Shown here piece by piece: positions 25,282-32,519 of a stretch of DNA of 64,000 nt. The stretch's first letter is position 1, and every line of letters begins with the position of its first letter. The notes below the pieces were generated by a model, which worked only from the letters and a program-made list of their open reading frames with translations, was not told the DNA's origin and made no database searches. Source of the stretch: Clostridiaceae bacterium (GTDB taxonomy: Bacteria; Bacillota; Clostridia; Oscillospirales; Butyricicoccaceae); assembly GCA_018383195.1 (NCBI GenBank), contig JAGZOP010000001.1:220674-284673 (forward strand), given 5' to 3'. The position numbers and the translations under genes were made by a program.

Positions 25282-26079
25282 TCAACCGTTCGAAGGGATA
25301 TACTTCTCGATAATCTTATCGATTGTACCGTCTTCCTTCAGCTCGCGGATTGCGGTGTTCACCTTGTCGAGCAGCTCAGGGTTCTCCTTAGAAATGCCGA
25401 TTGCGTAATCCTCTACCGCAAACTCAGTTTCCAGAATCTTTAGACCCTCATTCTGCGCAACGTAGTTCTTCGCCGGCTCGTTGTCAATAACAACGCAGTC
25501 GATCTGACCGTTCTTAAGCGCTTCTACCGCAACCGGACCACTGGTGAACTTCTGCACATTTTCCTCGCCGAAGCCGCCGTTCTCAGGCGTATCCGAGCAG
25601 TAGATGTCACCGGTCGTGCCCTGCTGTACGCCGATCAGCTTGCCAGTCATATCCTCAAGAGTCTTAATCTCGGAATCCTCCAGCACAATGACAACCTGTA
25701 CGCCAGTTGCATAGGAATCGGTGAAGTTTACCTTTTCCTCACGGTCCGGGGTCACGCTCAGACCTTCCATAACAATGTCTGCCTGACCGGTCTGCGCCGC
25801 AGCAATGGCAGGGTCAAAGTCCATATCGTTAATCTGCAACTCCATGCCCAGCTTGTCCGCAATCGCCTGCGCAATGTCAGGGTCAATACCAACAACCTTG
25901 TCGCCTTCGTAGTATTCGTATGGCGGGAAGGTTGCATTGGTAGACATCACAAGGGTTTCACCGGAAGTACCCGAAGCCGATGCGTCGCTGCCATCAGCCG
26001 CAGGCTTATCGCCGCCGCAGGCGGTCAGTGCGCCGGTCATCATCATTGCAGCCAGCGCCAATGCAATTTTCTTTTTCAT
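25282..26079 (-). CDS. Amino-acid-binding lipoprotein of the ABC transporter
   Basis: 265-residue extracytoplasmic solute-binding lipoprotein: signal peptide with lipobox LTAC, then the family-3 SBP domain (ATFPPYEYYEGDKVVGIDPD, AIADKLGMELQI, DIVMEGLSVTPDREEKVNFTDSYAT). The ligand is a polar or basic amino acid; specificity cannot be set. GAGGAGG is upstream of ATG 26079. Confidence 0.94.
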   Translation of the reverse strand: MKKKIALALAAMMMTGALTACGGDKPAADGSDASASGTSGETLVMSTNATFPPYEYYEGDKVVGIDPDIAQAIADKLGMELQINDMDFDPAIAAAQTGQADIVMEGLSVTPDREEKVNFTDSYATGVQVVIVLEDSEIKTLEDMTGKLIGVQQGTTGDIYCSDTPENGGFGEENVQKFTSGPVAVEALKNGQIDCVVIDNEPAKNYVAQNEGLKILETEFAVEDYAIGISKENPELLDKVNTAIRELKEDGTIDKIIEKYIPSNG

Positions 26080-26146
26080 TTCAGATTTCCTCCTCAAAAG
26101 CGCGGGAAATCCACTGTTTTCCGTGCCTTATTTTTATTATAGTATT

Positions 26147-26174
26147 ATTATACACACTTATAAAAGAATATCAA
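26147..26174 (-). promoter_or_regulatory. Promoter of the amino-acid ABC operon
   Basis: Minus-strand -35 TTGATA, 16-bp spacer, -10 TATAAT. Further upstream (about 26251-26280) TGCATAA is directly repeated with 12-bp spacing, loosely like an ArgR-type site. Confidence 0.6.
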
Positions 26175-26351
26175 GTGCTTTTTGGTCGAATTCTGCGAAT
26201 TTTGCCCTGATTTTTTTGGTTATTTCGAGAATTACGCCAATCCGGATTGCATGCTTATGCATAAAACTCTGCATAAATATAGTTTTTACGTTTTTTCTGT
26301 ATACCGCTGTTTGTCATTCCCTCAATTCAGGATGGCGCGTTCATACGTTAT

Positions 26352-26380
26352 TTGTCAACCGCAGGAGACTGTGTTATAAT
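26352..26380 (+). promoter_or_regulatory. Promoter of the MBOAT operon
   Basis: -35 TTGTCA, 17-bp spacer, -10 TATAAT, about 85 nt upstream of the MBOAT start. Confidence 0.65.
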
Positions 26381-26462
26381 AAATTTGCATCAAAATTTTT
26401 GACATTACCGGATCGCCGCTGCGGTTTTCCCGCACGGAACACCGCATGGGGAGCTTCTTGTT

Positions 26463-27920
26463 ATGCTATTTAACTCCTACTTTTTTATTTTTGTGTTTCT
26501 GCCGCTCAGCGTCTTGGGGTATTTTGCCCTGAACCGCCTGACCCGCCCGCGTTACGCAAACTATTTCCTGCTCGCCATGAGCCTCTGGTTCTATGGCGCG
26601 AACGATCTGCGCTCACTGCCGATCCTGCTCATCAGCATTGTCCTCAACTACCTGATCGGCTCCGCCATCCTGACTTCCCCCTACCGGCGCACCAAAACCG
26701 TACTGCTTGTCTGCGGTGTGCTGATAAACCTCGGAGCGCTCGGGATTTTCAAATATCTGAATTTCTTCCTGTCGAACATATCACTGCTTGCAGGGCAGCC
26801 CTATGACCCGATTCAGCTACTTCTGCCGCTCGGCATCAGTTTTTTCACCTTTCAGCAGATTTCTTACCTTATAGATGCCCGCCGCGGGGATGCACCAAGC
26901 TATTCGCTTTCTGAATACGCGCTGTTCGCGTCCTTTTTCCCCTATGTGACAAGCGGTCCGATCGCGTTCCACTCTGAAATTCTGCCGCAGATTCGGGATG
27001 ACCGCAAACGCAAGCCGTCTGCCTGCAATCTGTCTCGCGGTTTGACCGCGTTCTCATTCGGTCTTTTCAAAAAAGTTCTGGTCGCAGACACGCTCGGAAA
27101 AGCCGCCGACTGGGGCTGGGCAAATCTTGAAAGCCTGAACACCCCGGCGGCGCTGGTTACCATTCTCGCATACAGTTTGCAGCTATACTTTGATTTTGCC
27201 GGTTACAGCGATATGGCATCCGGTGTAGCGCTGTGCTTCAACATTGAGCTGCCCATGAACTTTGATTCTCCCTACCGCGCCCGGAATATTACAGACTTCT
27301 GGAAGCGCTGGCACATCACCATGACCCGCTTCTTTACGCGCTATCTTTATATCCCACTTGGCGGCTCACGGCGAGGACTGGCGCGCACCTGCGTCAACAC
27401 CATGATCATTTTCCTCATGTCCGGTCTGTGGCACGGCGCGGCGTGGACGTTTATCCTCTGGGGCGCGCTGCACGGTGTTGCCATGGTGTCATCCCGTCTT
27501 ATCCAGGCTCGTACCAACCGGCGTCTGCCGCTTTTCCCCGCTTGGCTGCTCACCTTTGTGTTCGTCAACCTGTGCTGGGTGTTCTTCCGTGCACCGAGCA
27601 TCACCGCAGGCGGACAGCTTCTTTCCCGCCTTGCCGCCGGTTGGGGCGCGCTGCCCTCCGGTCTGACCGATTGTTTCCTGACTGCGGAGTTCCAAACGCT
27701 CGAGCAGTTTGTGCCGCTTGACCCTGCGATGTTCGGCACGCTGATTTGCGTGGGATTCCTGCTTGCCGCGCTTGCAGGTTCTGTTTTCCCGCGGAACATG
27801 CAGCAGCGCCTGCAAAGCTTCAAGCCGACGATGCCGCTCTGTCTCGGGACTGCATGCTTGCTGTTCTGGTCTGTGCTGTCGCTTTCCGGCGTAAGCACCT
27901 TCCTGTATTTCACCTTCTGA
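26463..27920 (+). CDS. MBOAT-family membrane O-acyltransferase (AlgI/DltB type)
   Basis: 485-residue polytopic acyltransferase. It has FFTFQQISYLIDARRG, SFFPYVTSGPIAF, YFDFAGYSDMASGVA, the RNITDFWKRWHITM block and the catalytic His in SGLWHGAAWTFILWG. AlgI/DltB enzymes pass acyl groups across the membrane to extracellular glycans. The next gene encodes the expected extracytoplasmic SGNH partner, 10 nt downstream. The acceptor polymer is unknown; there are no dltA/dltC genes, so D-alanylation is unlikely. Confidence 0.92.
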   Translation: MLFNSYFFIFVFLPLSVLGYFALNRLTRPRYANYFLLAMSLWFYGANDLRSLPILLISIVLNYLIGSAILTSPYRRTKTVLLVCGVLINLGALGIFKYLNFFLSNISLLAGQPYDPIQLLLPLGISFFTFQQISYLIDARRGDAPSYSLSEYALFASFFPYVTSGPIAFHSEILPQIRDDRKRKPSACNLSRGLTAFSFGLFKKVLVADTLGKAADWGWANLESLNTPAALVTILAYSLQLYFDFAGYSDMASGVALCFNIELPMNFDSPYRARNITDFWKRWHITMTRFFTRYLYIPLGGSRRGLARTCVNTMIIFLMSGLWHGAAWTFILWGALHGVAMVSSRLIQARTNRRLPLFPAWLLTFVFVNLCWVFFRAPSITAGGQLLSRLAAGWGALPSGLTDCFLTAEFQTLEQFVPLDPAMFGTLICVGFLLAALAGSVFPRNMQQRLQSFKPTMPLCLGTACLLFWSVLSLSGVSTFLYFTF

Positions 27921-27930
27921 GGAGGCCGCC

Positions 27931-29016
27931 ATGTATAAAAAATATCTTGCTGGTCTGCTGGCATGTGTACTTCTGCTTTTGACACTATGCGGCGCAGCGG
28001 TATTCTATCTTGACCCCGCGTTTCAATACCATGCGCCCGGCAGCCGCGGCATCCAAGCCGTCTATTCCAACGAACGCTATCAAAACGCCGGATTTGCAAA
28101 AAATCTGGAGTATGACACGGTGATCCTCGGCTCATCGGTGACGGCAAACTTCCGCCCGTCCCAATTCAACGAGCTGTTCGACGCAAAAACGGTCAAGCTG
28201 ACCTTTCCCGGCGGATGCTTTCAGGATTTTGAAACCGCACTCGACCTGTGCTTTGCAGAGCAGGACGTGAAGCGTGTATTTTGGAGCATTGACCCCAAGC
28301 TTCTGATGAGCGATTACGACAACGAGCCGACACCGCTGCCCGAATACCTTTATAATAAGAATCCGCTGGACGATGTCAAATACCTGCTCAATAAGGATGT
28401 CCTGCTCGAGCAGTGCGGCGAAAGCGTCCTTGCCACCTTTTCCGGCGAAGAACAGGCGCTCGACGATGCATTCACTTGGGACTGGAAGTACGAGTTTTCT
28501 CACGAGCACGCGCTCTGGAGTTACATCCGCCCGGACTGGAACCAAACGCCCGAAGCCGCCAATGCGTATGACAAGCAGATTGACCGCAATCTGGAATGTG
28601 TGCTCGGCTTCGTGGAATCCCATCCGGAAACCGAATTTTATCTGTTCACCCCGCCGTACAGCATGCTGTACTGGGACCGCATCCTGCGTGACGGCAGCTA
28701 CGCCGCAGTGCTTGCGCTGTACGACCGCCTGATGACCGAGCTGCCGCAGTATGACAATGTGCACTACTACTGCTTTGCAGTCGATGAAGTGACCATTCCG
28801 CTTGGGAATTACACCGATGAGGTGCATTATTCGGGCGAAATCAGCCGCTATCTCGCCGAAACCATGGCGGGAAGCGACGGCATGACCGCTGCGGATATTC
28901 CATCCATGCACGCATTTTTCCGCGATCTTGTGGAAAACTACGATTTTGACAGCATGTTCCCCCAGTCTGTACGTGACAATCCCCGTCGGGTGCGCACGCT
29001 TGACCCCAACTATTAA
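27931..29016 (+). CDS. Extracytoplasmic SGNH-like partner of the MBOAT acyltransferase
   Basis: 361 residues. One N-terminal membrane anchor (KYLAGLLACVLLLLTLCGAA) is followed by an SGNH/AlgJ-DltD-like fold: VILGSSVTANF holds the nucleophile Ser, and DEVHYSG near residue 305 the Asp-His pair. Likely completes acyl transfer to a cell-surface glycan. It follows the MBOAT gene by 10 nt with AGGAGG before the ATG. An analogous pair is common in human-gut Clostridia without a defined substrate. Confidence 0.82.
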   Translation: MYKKYLAGLLACVLLLLTLCGAAVFYLDPAFQYHAPGSRGIQAVYSNERYQNAGFAKNLEYDTVILGSSVTANFRPSQFNELFDAKTVKLTFPGGCFQDFETALDLCFAEQDVKRVFWSIDPKLLMSDYDNEPTPLPEYLYNKNPLDDVKYLLNKDVLLEQCGESVLATFSGEEQALDDAFTWDWKYEFSHEHALWSYIRPDWNQTPEAANAYDKQIDRNLECVLGFVESHPETEFYLFTPPYSMLYWDRILRDGSYAAVLALYDRLMTELPQYDNVHYYCFAVDEVTIPLGNYTDEVHYSGEISRYLAETMAGSDGMTAADIPSMHAFFRDLVENYDFDSMFPQSVRDNPRRVRTLDPNY

Positions 29017-29030
29017 AAGGAGGCGTTTTC

Positions 29031-29339
29031 ATGTCCATCATCCATCTGACCGAAGAAAATTTCGACCAGACCATGCAGTCCGGCTTACCGGTGCTCATTG
29101 ATTTCTGGGCAGTCTGGTGCATGCCGTGTACCATGTTCTCCCCCATCATGGAGGATGCCGCAAAGGAGCTCGAAGGACGCGCTATCGTTGCAAAACTGAA
29201 CATCGACGAGCATCCCAGTCTTGCGCAGCGATTTCATGTCAGCTCCATCCCGACTGTTGTTGTCGTAAAGGACGGAAAAGAAGTAAACCGTTCGGTCGGT
29301 CTTGTACCGCTTGACAAGGTGCTCGCGCTGGCAGAGTAA
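29031..29339 (+). CDS. Thioredoxin with WCMPC active site
   Basis: 102-residue thioredoxin fold with Cys30 and Cys33 in WCMPC, not the usual WCGPC; cis-Pro in SSIPTVVV. Replacing Gly by Met between the cysteines should change the redox potential. It lies 14 nt downstream of the SGNH gene in the same direction, so it is likely co-transcribed with the acyltransferase pair. No thioredoxin reductase is nearby. Confidence 0.92.
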   Translation: MSIIHLTEENFDQTMQSGLPVLIDFWAVWCMPCTMFSPIMEDAAKELEGRAIVAKLNIDEHPSLAQRFHVSSIPTVVVVKDGKEVNRSVGLVPLDKVLALAE

Positions 29340-29346
29340 GATCTAG

Positions 29347-29375
29347 GAGACAGAAGTTCGCTTCTGTCTCTTTTT
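29347..29375 (+). terminator. Terminator after thioredoxin
   Basis: Stem GAGACAGAAG / CTTCTGTCTC with a TTCG tetraloop, followed by TTTTT. Confidence 0.93.
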
Positions 29376-29390
29376 CTTTCCTCAATTTTA

Positions 29391-29443
29391 TTTGATTTGC
29401 AAATCAAATTATGATATACTTTTCGTATGATTTGATAGTCAAA
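29391..29443 (+). promoter_or_regulatory. Promoter with FabT-like operators before the NMO gene
   Basis: -35 TTGATT (29392), 17-bp spacer, -10 TATACT (29415-29420). A perfect 18-bp palindrome TTTGATTTGCAAATCAAA (29391-29408) covers the -35 and spacer, and TTTGA-TAG-TCAAA (29431-29443) sits at the start point. The TTTGA-N3-TCAAA form resembles MarR-family FabT boxes. Confidence 0.7.
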
Positions 29444-29484
29444 TATTCAGCTTATCAAATTGATTTTCTGAGAGGACTGAGCAT

Positions 29485-30567
29485 ATGAAATTACCAGAAC
29501 TGAACATCGGCGGTTTGTGCGCACGTCTGCCCATCATACAAGGCGGTATGGGCATCGGCGTATCGCTGTCGCGTCTGGCGTCCGCAGTTGCAAACGAGGG
29601 TGGAATCGGCATCATTTCAGGGGTGCAAATTGGGTTCCGTGACCCCCATTTTCGGGAAAACCCGGTAAAAGCCAACCTGAAAGCCATCGGCGAGGAAATT
29701 GCCAAGGCGCGGGCACTGTCTCCGCGCGGGATTATCGGCATGAATTTTATGTCGATTGACAGCCACTATGCAGAATATGTACGCGAAGCTGTCAAAAACG
29801 GGATTGATTTGATTATCTCGGGCGCGGGTCTGCCGCTTGCGCTGCCGGAACTGGTTGCCGGGACCAAAACCCGCATTCTCCCGATTGTTTCATCGGCACG
29901 CGCCTGCCGTCTGGTGCTGACAAACTGGCTGAAAAAGCACAACCGCATCCCGGATGGCGTCGTCGTCGAAGGTCCCAAGGCGGGCGGTCATCTGGGATTT
30001 AAGCTGGATGACCTGCTCGCAGGTACCGAACAGAAGCTGGAAGATGCGCTCACCGAAGTGCTTGCCCTTGTGCGCGATTTCGAGGTGAAACACGGTGTAA
30101 AAATCCCGGTCATCGCTGCCGGCGGTCTGAACTGCCACGCAGATATCGAGCGCATGCTGAAACTGGGCGCGGACGGCGTGCAGATGGGCACAGTTTTTGT
30201 CGCTACTGAAGAATGCGATGCCGCAGACGGCTTCAAGCAAACCTATGTCAATGCCAAACCCGGCGATGCCCGCATCATTCTCAGTCCAACCGGCTTTGCC
30301 GCACGCGCGGTAAATACCGAGTTTGTACAGCGCGCCTATGATGAAGGCGGGATTCCGGTCGAGCACTGCTTTGGCTGCATGCCGGGCATCTGCCATCCGG
30401 ATACGACGCCCTATTGCCTGTCAAATGCCCTGTTCCAATCGGCACGCGGCGAGGGCGGTCTGGTATTCTGCGGCGCACGTGTAGACGAAATTCGTGAAAT
30501 CACCACGGTTCCCAAACTCATGCGCCGTTTGTCCGGCTTATCTGCTTCGCAGGCATCGGGCACCTAA
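29485..30567 (+). CDS. Nitronate monooxygenase / FabK-like FMN oxidoreductase
   Basis: 360-residue FMN TIM-barrel protein (NPD/2-nitropropane dioxygenase family): IIQGGMGIGVSLSRLASAVANEGGIG, GLPLALPELVAG, EGPKAGGHLG, PVIAAGGL and GADGVQMGTVFVATEEC. The family covers nitronate monooxygenases and FabK enoyl-ACP reductases; its length and the C-terminal GCMPGIC segment favour an NMO-type oxidoreductase, while the FabT-like operators hint at a lipid link. GAGAGGA precedes the ATG. Its last codons overlap the convergent GNAT gene. Confidence 0.88.
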   Translation: MKLPELNIGGLCARLPIIQGGMGIGVSLSRLASAVANEGGIGIISGVQIGFRDPHFRENPVKANLKAIGEEIAKARALSPRGIIGMNFMSIDSHYAEYVREAVKNGIDLIISGAGLPLALPELVAGTKTRILPIVSSARACRLVLTNWLKKHNRIPDGVVVEGPKAGGHLGFKLDDLLAGTEQKLEDALTEVLALVRDFEVKHGVKIPVIAAGGLNCHADIERMLKLGADGVQMGTVFVATEECDAADGFKQTYVNAKPGDARIILSPTGFAARAVNTEFVQRAYDEGGIPVEHCFGCMPGICHPDTTPYCLSNALFQSARGEGGLVFCGARVDEIREITTVPKLMRRLSGLSASQASGT

Positions 30568-31016
30568 ATTTCTCTCCGCAAATAGATCATATCGGTCAGC
30601 TGCACTCCGCATTCAAAAATCGGATGATCGTAGTTCTTTCGGAAGAAATCCGGAATCCGGTGGGAACGGTTAAATCCACACCTTTCATAAAAGGGGATGG
30701 TAAGCGGACTTTCTCCCGTCCCAACCAGAAGGGTAGTGTACTTTCCCTGATAATATTTTGCGAGAAACTCGATCATTGCTTTTCCATAACCCTTTCCATG
30801 AAATGCTGGAGCCACCGCAATATTTTTAATTTCAAGGGTATGGTTCCCTGCATCCAAAACAACGCACTCCCCTTTGACGCCGTGGTCTTCCAAGATGTAC
30901 ATTGTCCCTTTGGAAAGATATCGGTCAATCATATCCTCCTGCTCATCTGCCAAGAACAGCAAATCTAAATATTCCTTTTTATTTTCTTTGATCTCTATGA
31001 TCTTCAAATGTTTCAC
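30564..31016 (-). CDS. GNAT-family N-acetyltransferase
   Basis: 150-residue acetyltransferase with the acetyl-CoA loop VAPAFHGKGYGKAMIEFL and the C-terminal FYERCGF motif. Substrate unknown. The GTG start at 31016 (AAAGGA 5 nt upstream) is preferred: a frame extension to 31037 would run into the terminator stem. AT-richer than its neighbours. Its stop overlaps the stop of the convergent NMO gene. Confidence 0.85.
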   Translation of the reverse strand: MKHLKIIEIKENKKEYLDLLFLADEQEDMIDRYLSKGTMYILEDHGVKGECVVLDAGNHTLEIKNIAVAPAFHGKGYGKAMIEFLAKYYQGKYTTLLVGTGESPLTIPFYERCGFNRSHRIPDFFRKNYDHPIFECGVQLTDMIYLRREI

Positions 31017-31035
31017 CCATTTCCTTTCGGATAGC

Positions 31036-31068
31036 AAAAATGCCCGGACACCTCTGTCCGGGCATTTT
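31036..31068 (-). terminator. Terminator downstream of the secA-fprA operon
   Basis: Stem AATGCCCGGACA / TGTCCGGGCATT, loop CCTC, running into TTTTTG on the minus strand, beyond the tandem repeats. Confidence 0.85.
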
Positions 31069-31097
31069 CAGTTTGTTGTTTGACTTTGGCGGAACCA

Positions 31098-31375
31098 TGG
31101 CTTCGCCAAGACCGCCGCTAAACAGTCCACCGGACTGTTGCAGCGATACATGTTTATGCCTGCCTGCCCGCGGAAAATATATCCCTGTCTGGGACACGCA
31201 CTTTTCCGGCGGCGTGGCTTCGCCAAGGCCGCCGCTAAACCAGTCCACCGGACTGTTGCAGTGGTACATGTTTATGCCTGCCTGCCCGCGGAAAATATAT
31301 CCCTGTCTGGGACACGCACTTTTCCGGCGGCGTGGCTTCGCCAAGGCCGCCGCTAAACAGTCCACCGGACTGTTT
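31098..31375. repeat. 117/118-bp tandem repeat, about 2.4 copies
   Basis: Units begin at 31098, 31215 and 31333 (TGGCTTCGCCAAG). The first two are complete, the third ends at the fprA stop. Each holds the hairpins GGCGGC-GTGGC..GCCAAG-GCCGCC and CAGTCC-ACC-GGACTG. The last copy extends the palindrome to GCTAAACAGTCC/GGACTGTTTAGC. Copies differ by a few bases and one inserted C. Confidence 0.9.
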
Positions 31376-32492
31376 AGCCTCGATACAGCTGCTTGCGGAT
31401 CGGCATTGTGTGCCAGCCCAGTCCCTGCATGATTTCGTCCGCCTGCTTGGTTGCCTCGCCGCTCCAACCGTAGGAACCAAAGGCAAGACCAATGCGGTTC
31501 TTCGGCTTCAATCCCTTCATATACGTCAGGAATGCCGCCATGGTGGGCATCATGTTATTGTTCAGGGTAGAAGCGCCAATCATAATGAACTTCGCCTCTA
31601 CAATGTCGCCCATAACCTGAGAGTAATGCTCGTCACGCAGGCAGTGCACGAAAACCTTCTTGCCAAGCGCTTCATATTCTGCCTTGATCTTTTCGACCAT
31701 TTCCTCAGTCGATCCCCACATGGAATCATAAACGATAACGACCTTGTCCGGATCGCACTCATTCTTTGCCCAGCGACCGTAAGCTTCCACAATCTGTGGG
31801 ATAAAGGTACGCAGGATGACACCGTGCGACGGGCAGATCATCTCAATATCCAGCTTTGCTGCCTGCTCGAGAATCTTCTGTACTTGGAAACCAAACGGCA
31901 GAACGATATTGCCATAGTAATCCATCGCACGCTCCATCAGGCGCTCAAGACCCATTTCATCGTCATAAGTTTCGCCGGTGCATACATGCTGACCAAACGA
32001 ATCGTTCGAAAACAGGATTTTTTCCTCCGCCAGATAGGTGACCATGGAATCCGGCCAGTGTACCATCGGTGTCGGAATGAAGTGGAACGTATACTTGCCT
32101 GTAGACAGAGTATCCCCCGGCTTTACCAGATTCCATTTGCAATCCTCTACGCGATAATACGCCTTGATTCCTGCCTTGGCACCTGCCGTGCAATAAACTT
32201 CCAGATTCGGATTGCGCTTCAGCAGTTCGGGGAAGGAACCGGAATGATCCGGCTCAATATGGTTCTGAATCAGTACGTCAATCTTTTCAATCGGTACGAT
32301 TTCCTCAATGTTTTTGAGATACTGCTCGGTAAACTTTGCCTTAACATTGTCAATCAGGGTAATCTTTTCGTCAATCACCAGATAACAGTTATAGGTTGCG
32401 CCAAACGGGGTCTGATAGCCATGGAAGATGCGTACCTCGGGATCAACGGCACCCACCGCATAAATGTTATCACGAATTTTAATTGCAGCCAT
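31374..32492 (-). CDS. fprA: A-type flavoprotein FprA (flavodiiron protein)
   Basis: 372-residue flavodiiron protein reducing O2 and/or NO. The metallo-beta-lactamase diiron domain has HIEPDHSGSFPELL and ATYNCYLV, DSFGQHV and SHGVILR ligands; the flavodoxin domain starts near 250 with VVIVYDSMWGSTEEM. It ends at IRKQLYRG, somewhat shorter than typical members, which carry about 20-30 more residues; the TAA stop lies inside the adjoining tandem repeat. It follows secA by 27 nt, probably co-transcribed. Oxygen and nitrosative stress protection in a strict anaerobe. Confidence 0.94.
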   Translation of the reverse strand: MAAIKIRDNIYAVGAVDPEVRIFHGYQTPFGATYNCYLVIDEKITLIDNVKAKFTEQYLKNIEEIVPIEKIDVLIQNHIEPDHSGSFPELLKRNPNLEVYCTAGAKAGIKAYYRVEDCKWNLVKPGDTLSTGKYTFHFIPTPMVHWPDSMVTYLAEEKILFSNDSFGQHVCTGETYDDEMGLERLMERAMDYYGNIVLPFGFQVQKILEQAAKLDIEMICPSHGVILRTFIPQIVEAYGRWAKNECDPDKVVIVYDSMWGSTEEMVEKIKAEYEALGKKVFVHCLRDEHYSQVMGDIVEAKFIMIGASTLNNNMMPTMAAFLTYMKGLKPKNRIGLAFGSYGWSGEATKQADEIMQGLGWHTMPIRKQLYRG

Positions 32493-32519
32493 AACAGGAT
32501 ACCTACCTTTCTACTTTTT

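Noticed and set aside
26251..26280. Arg-box-like TGCATAA repeats upstream of the amino-acid ABC operon
   Set aside because: The match to a known ArgR site is loose and the repeats are direct, not inverted, so not called as an operator.
31098..31375. CRISPR-like appearance of spaced repeats
   Set aside because: The repeat unit is 117/118 bp with no unique spacers; it is a tandem repeat.
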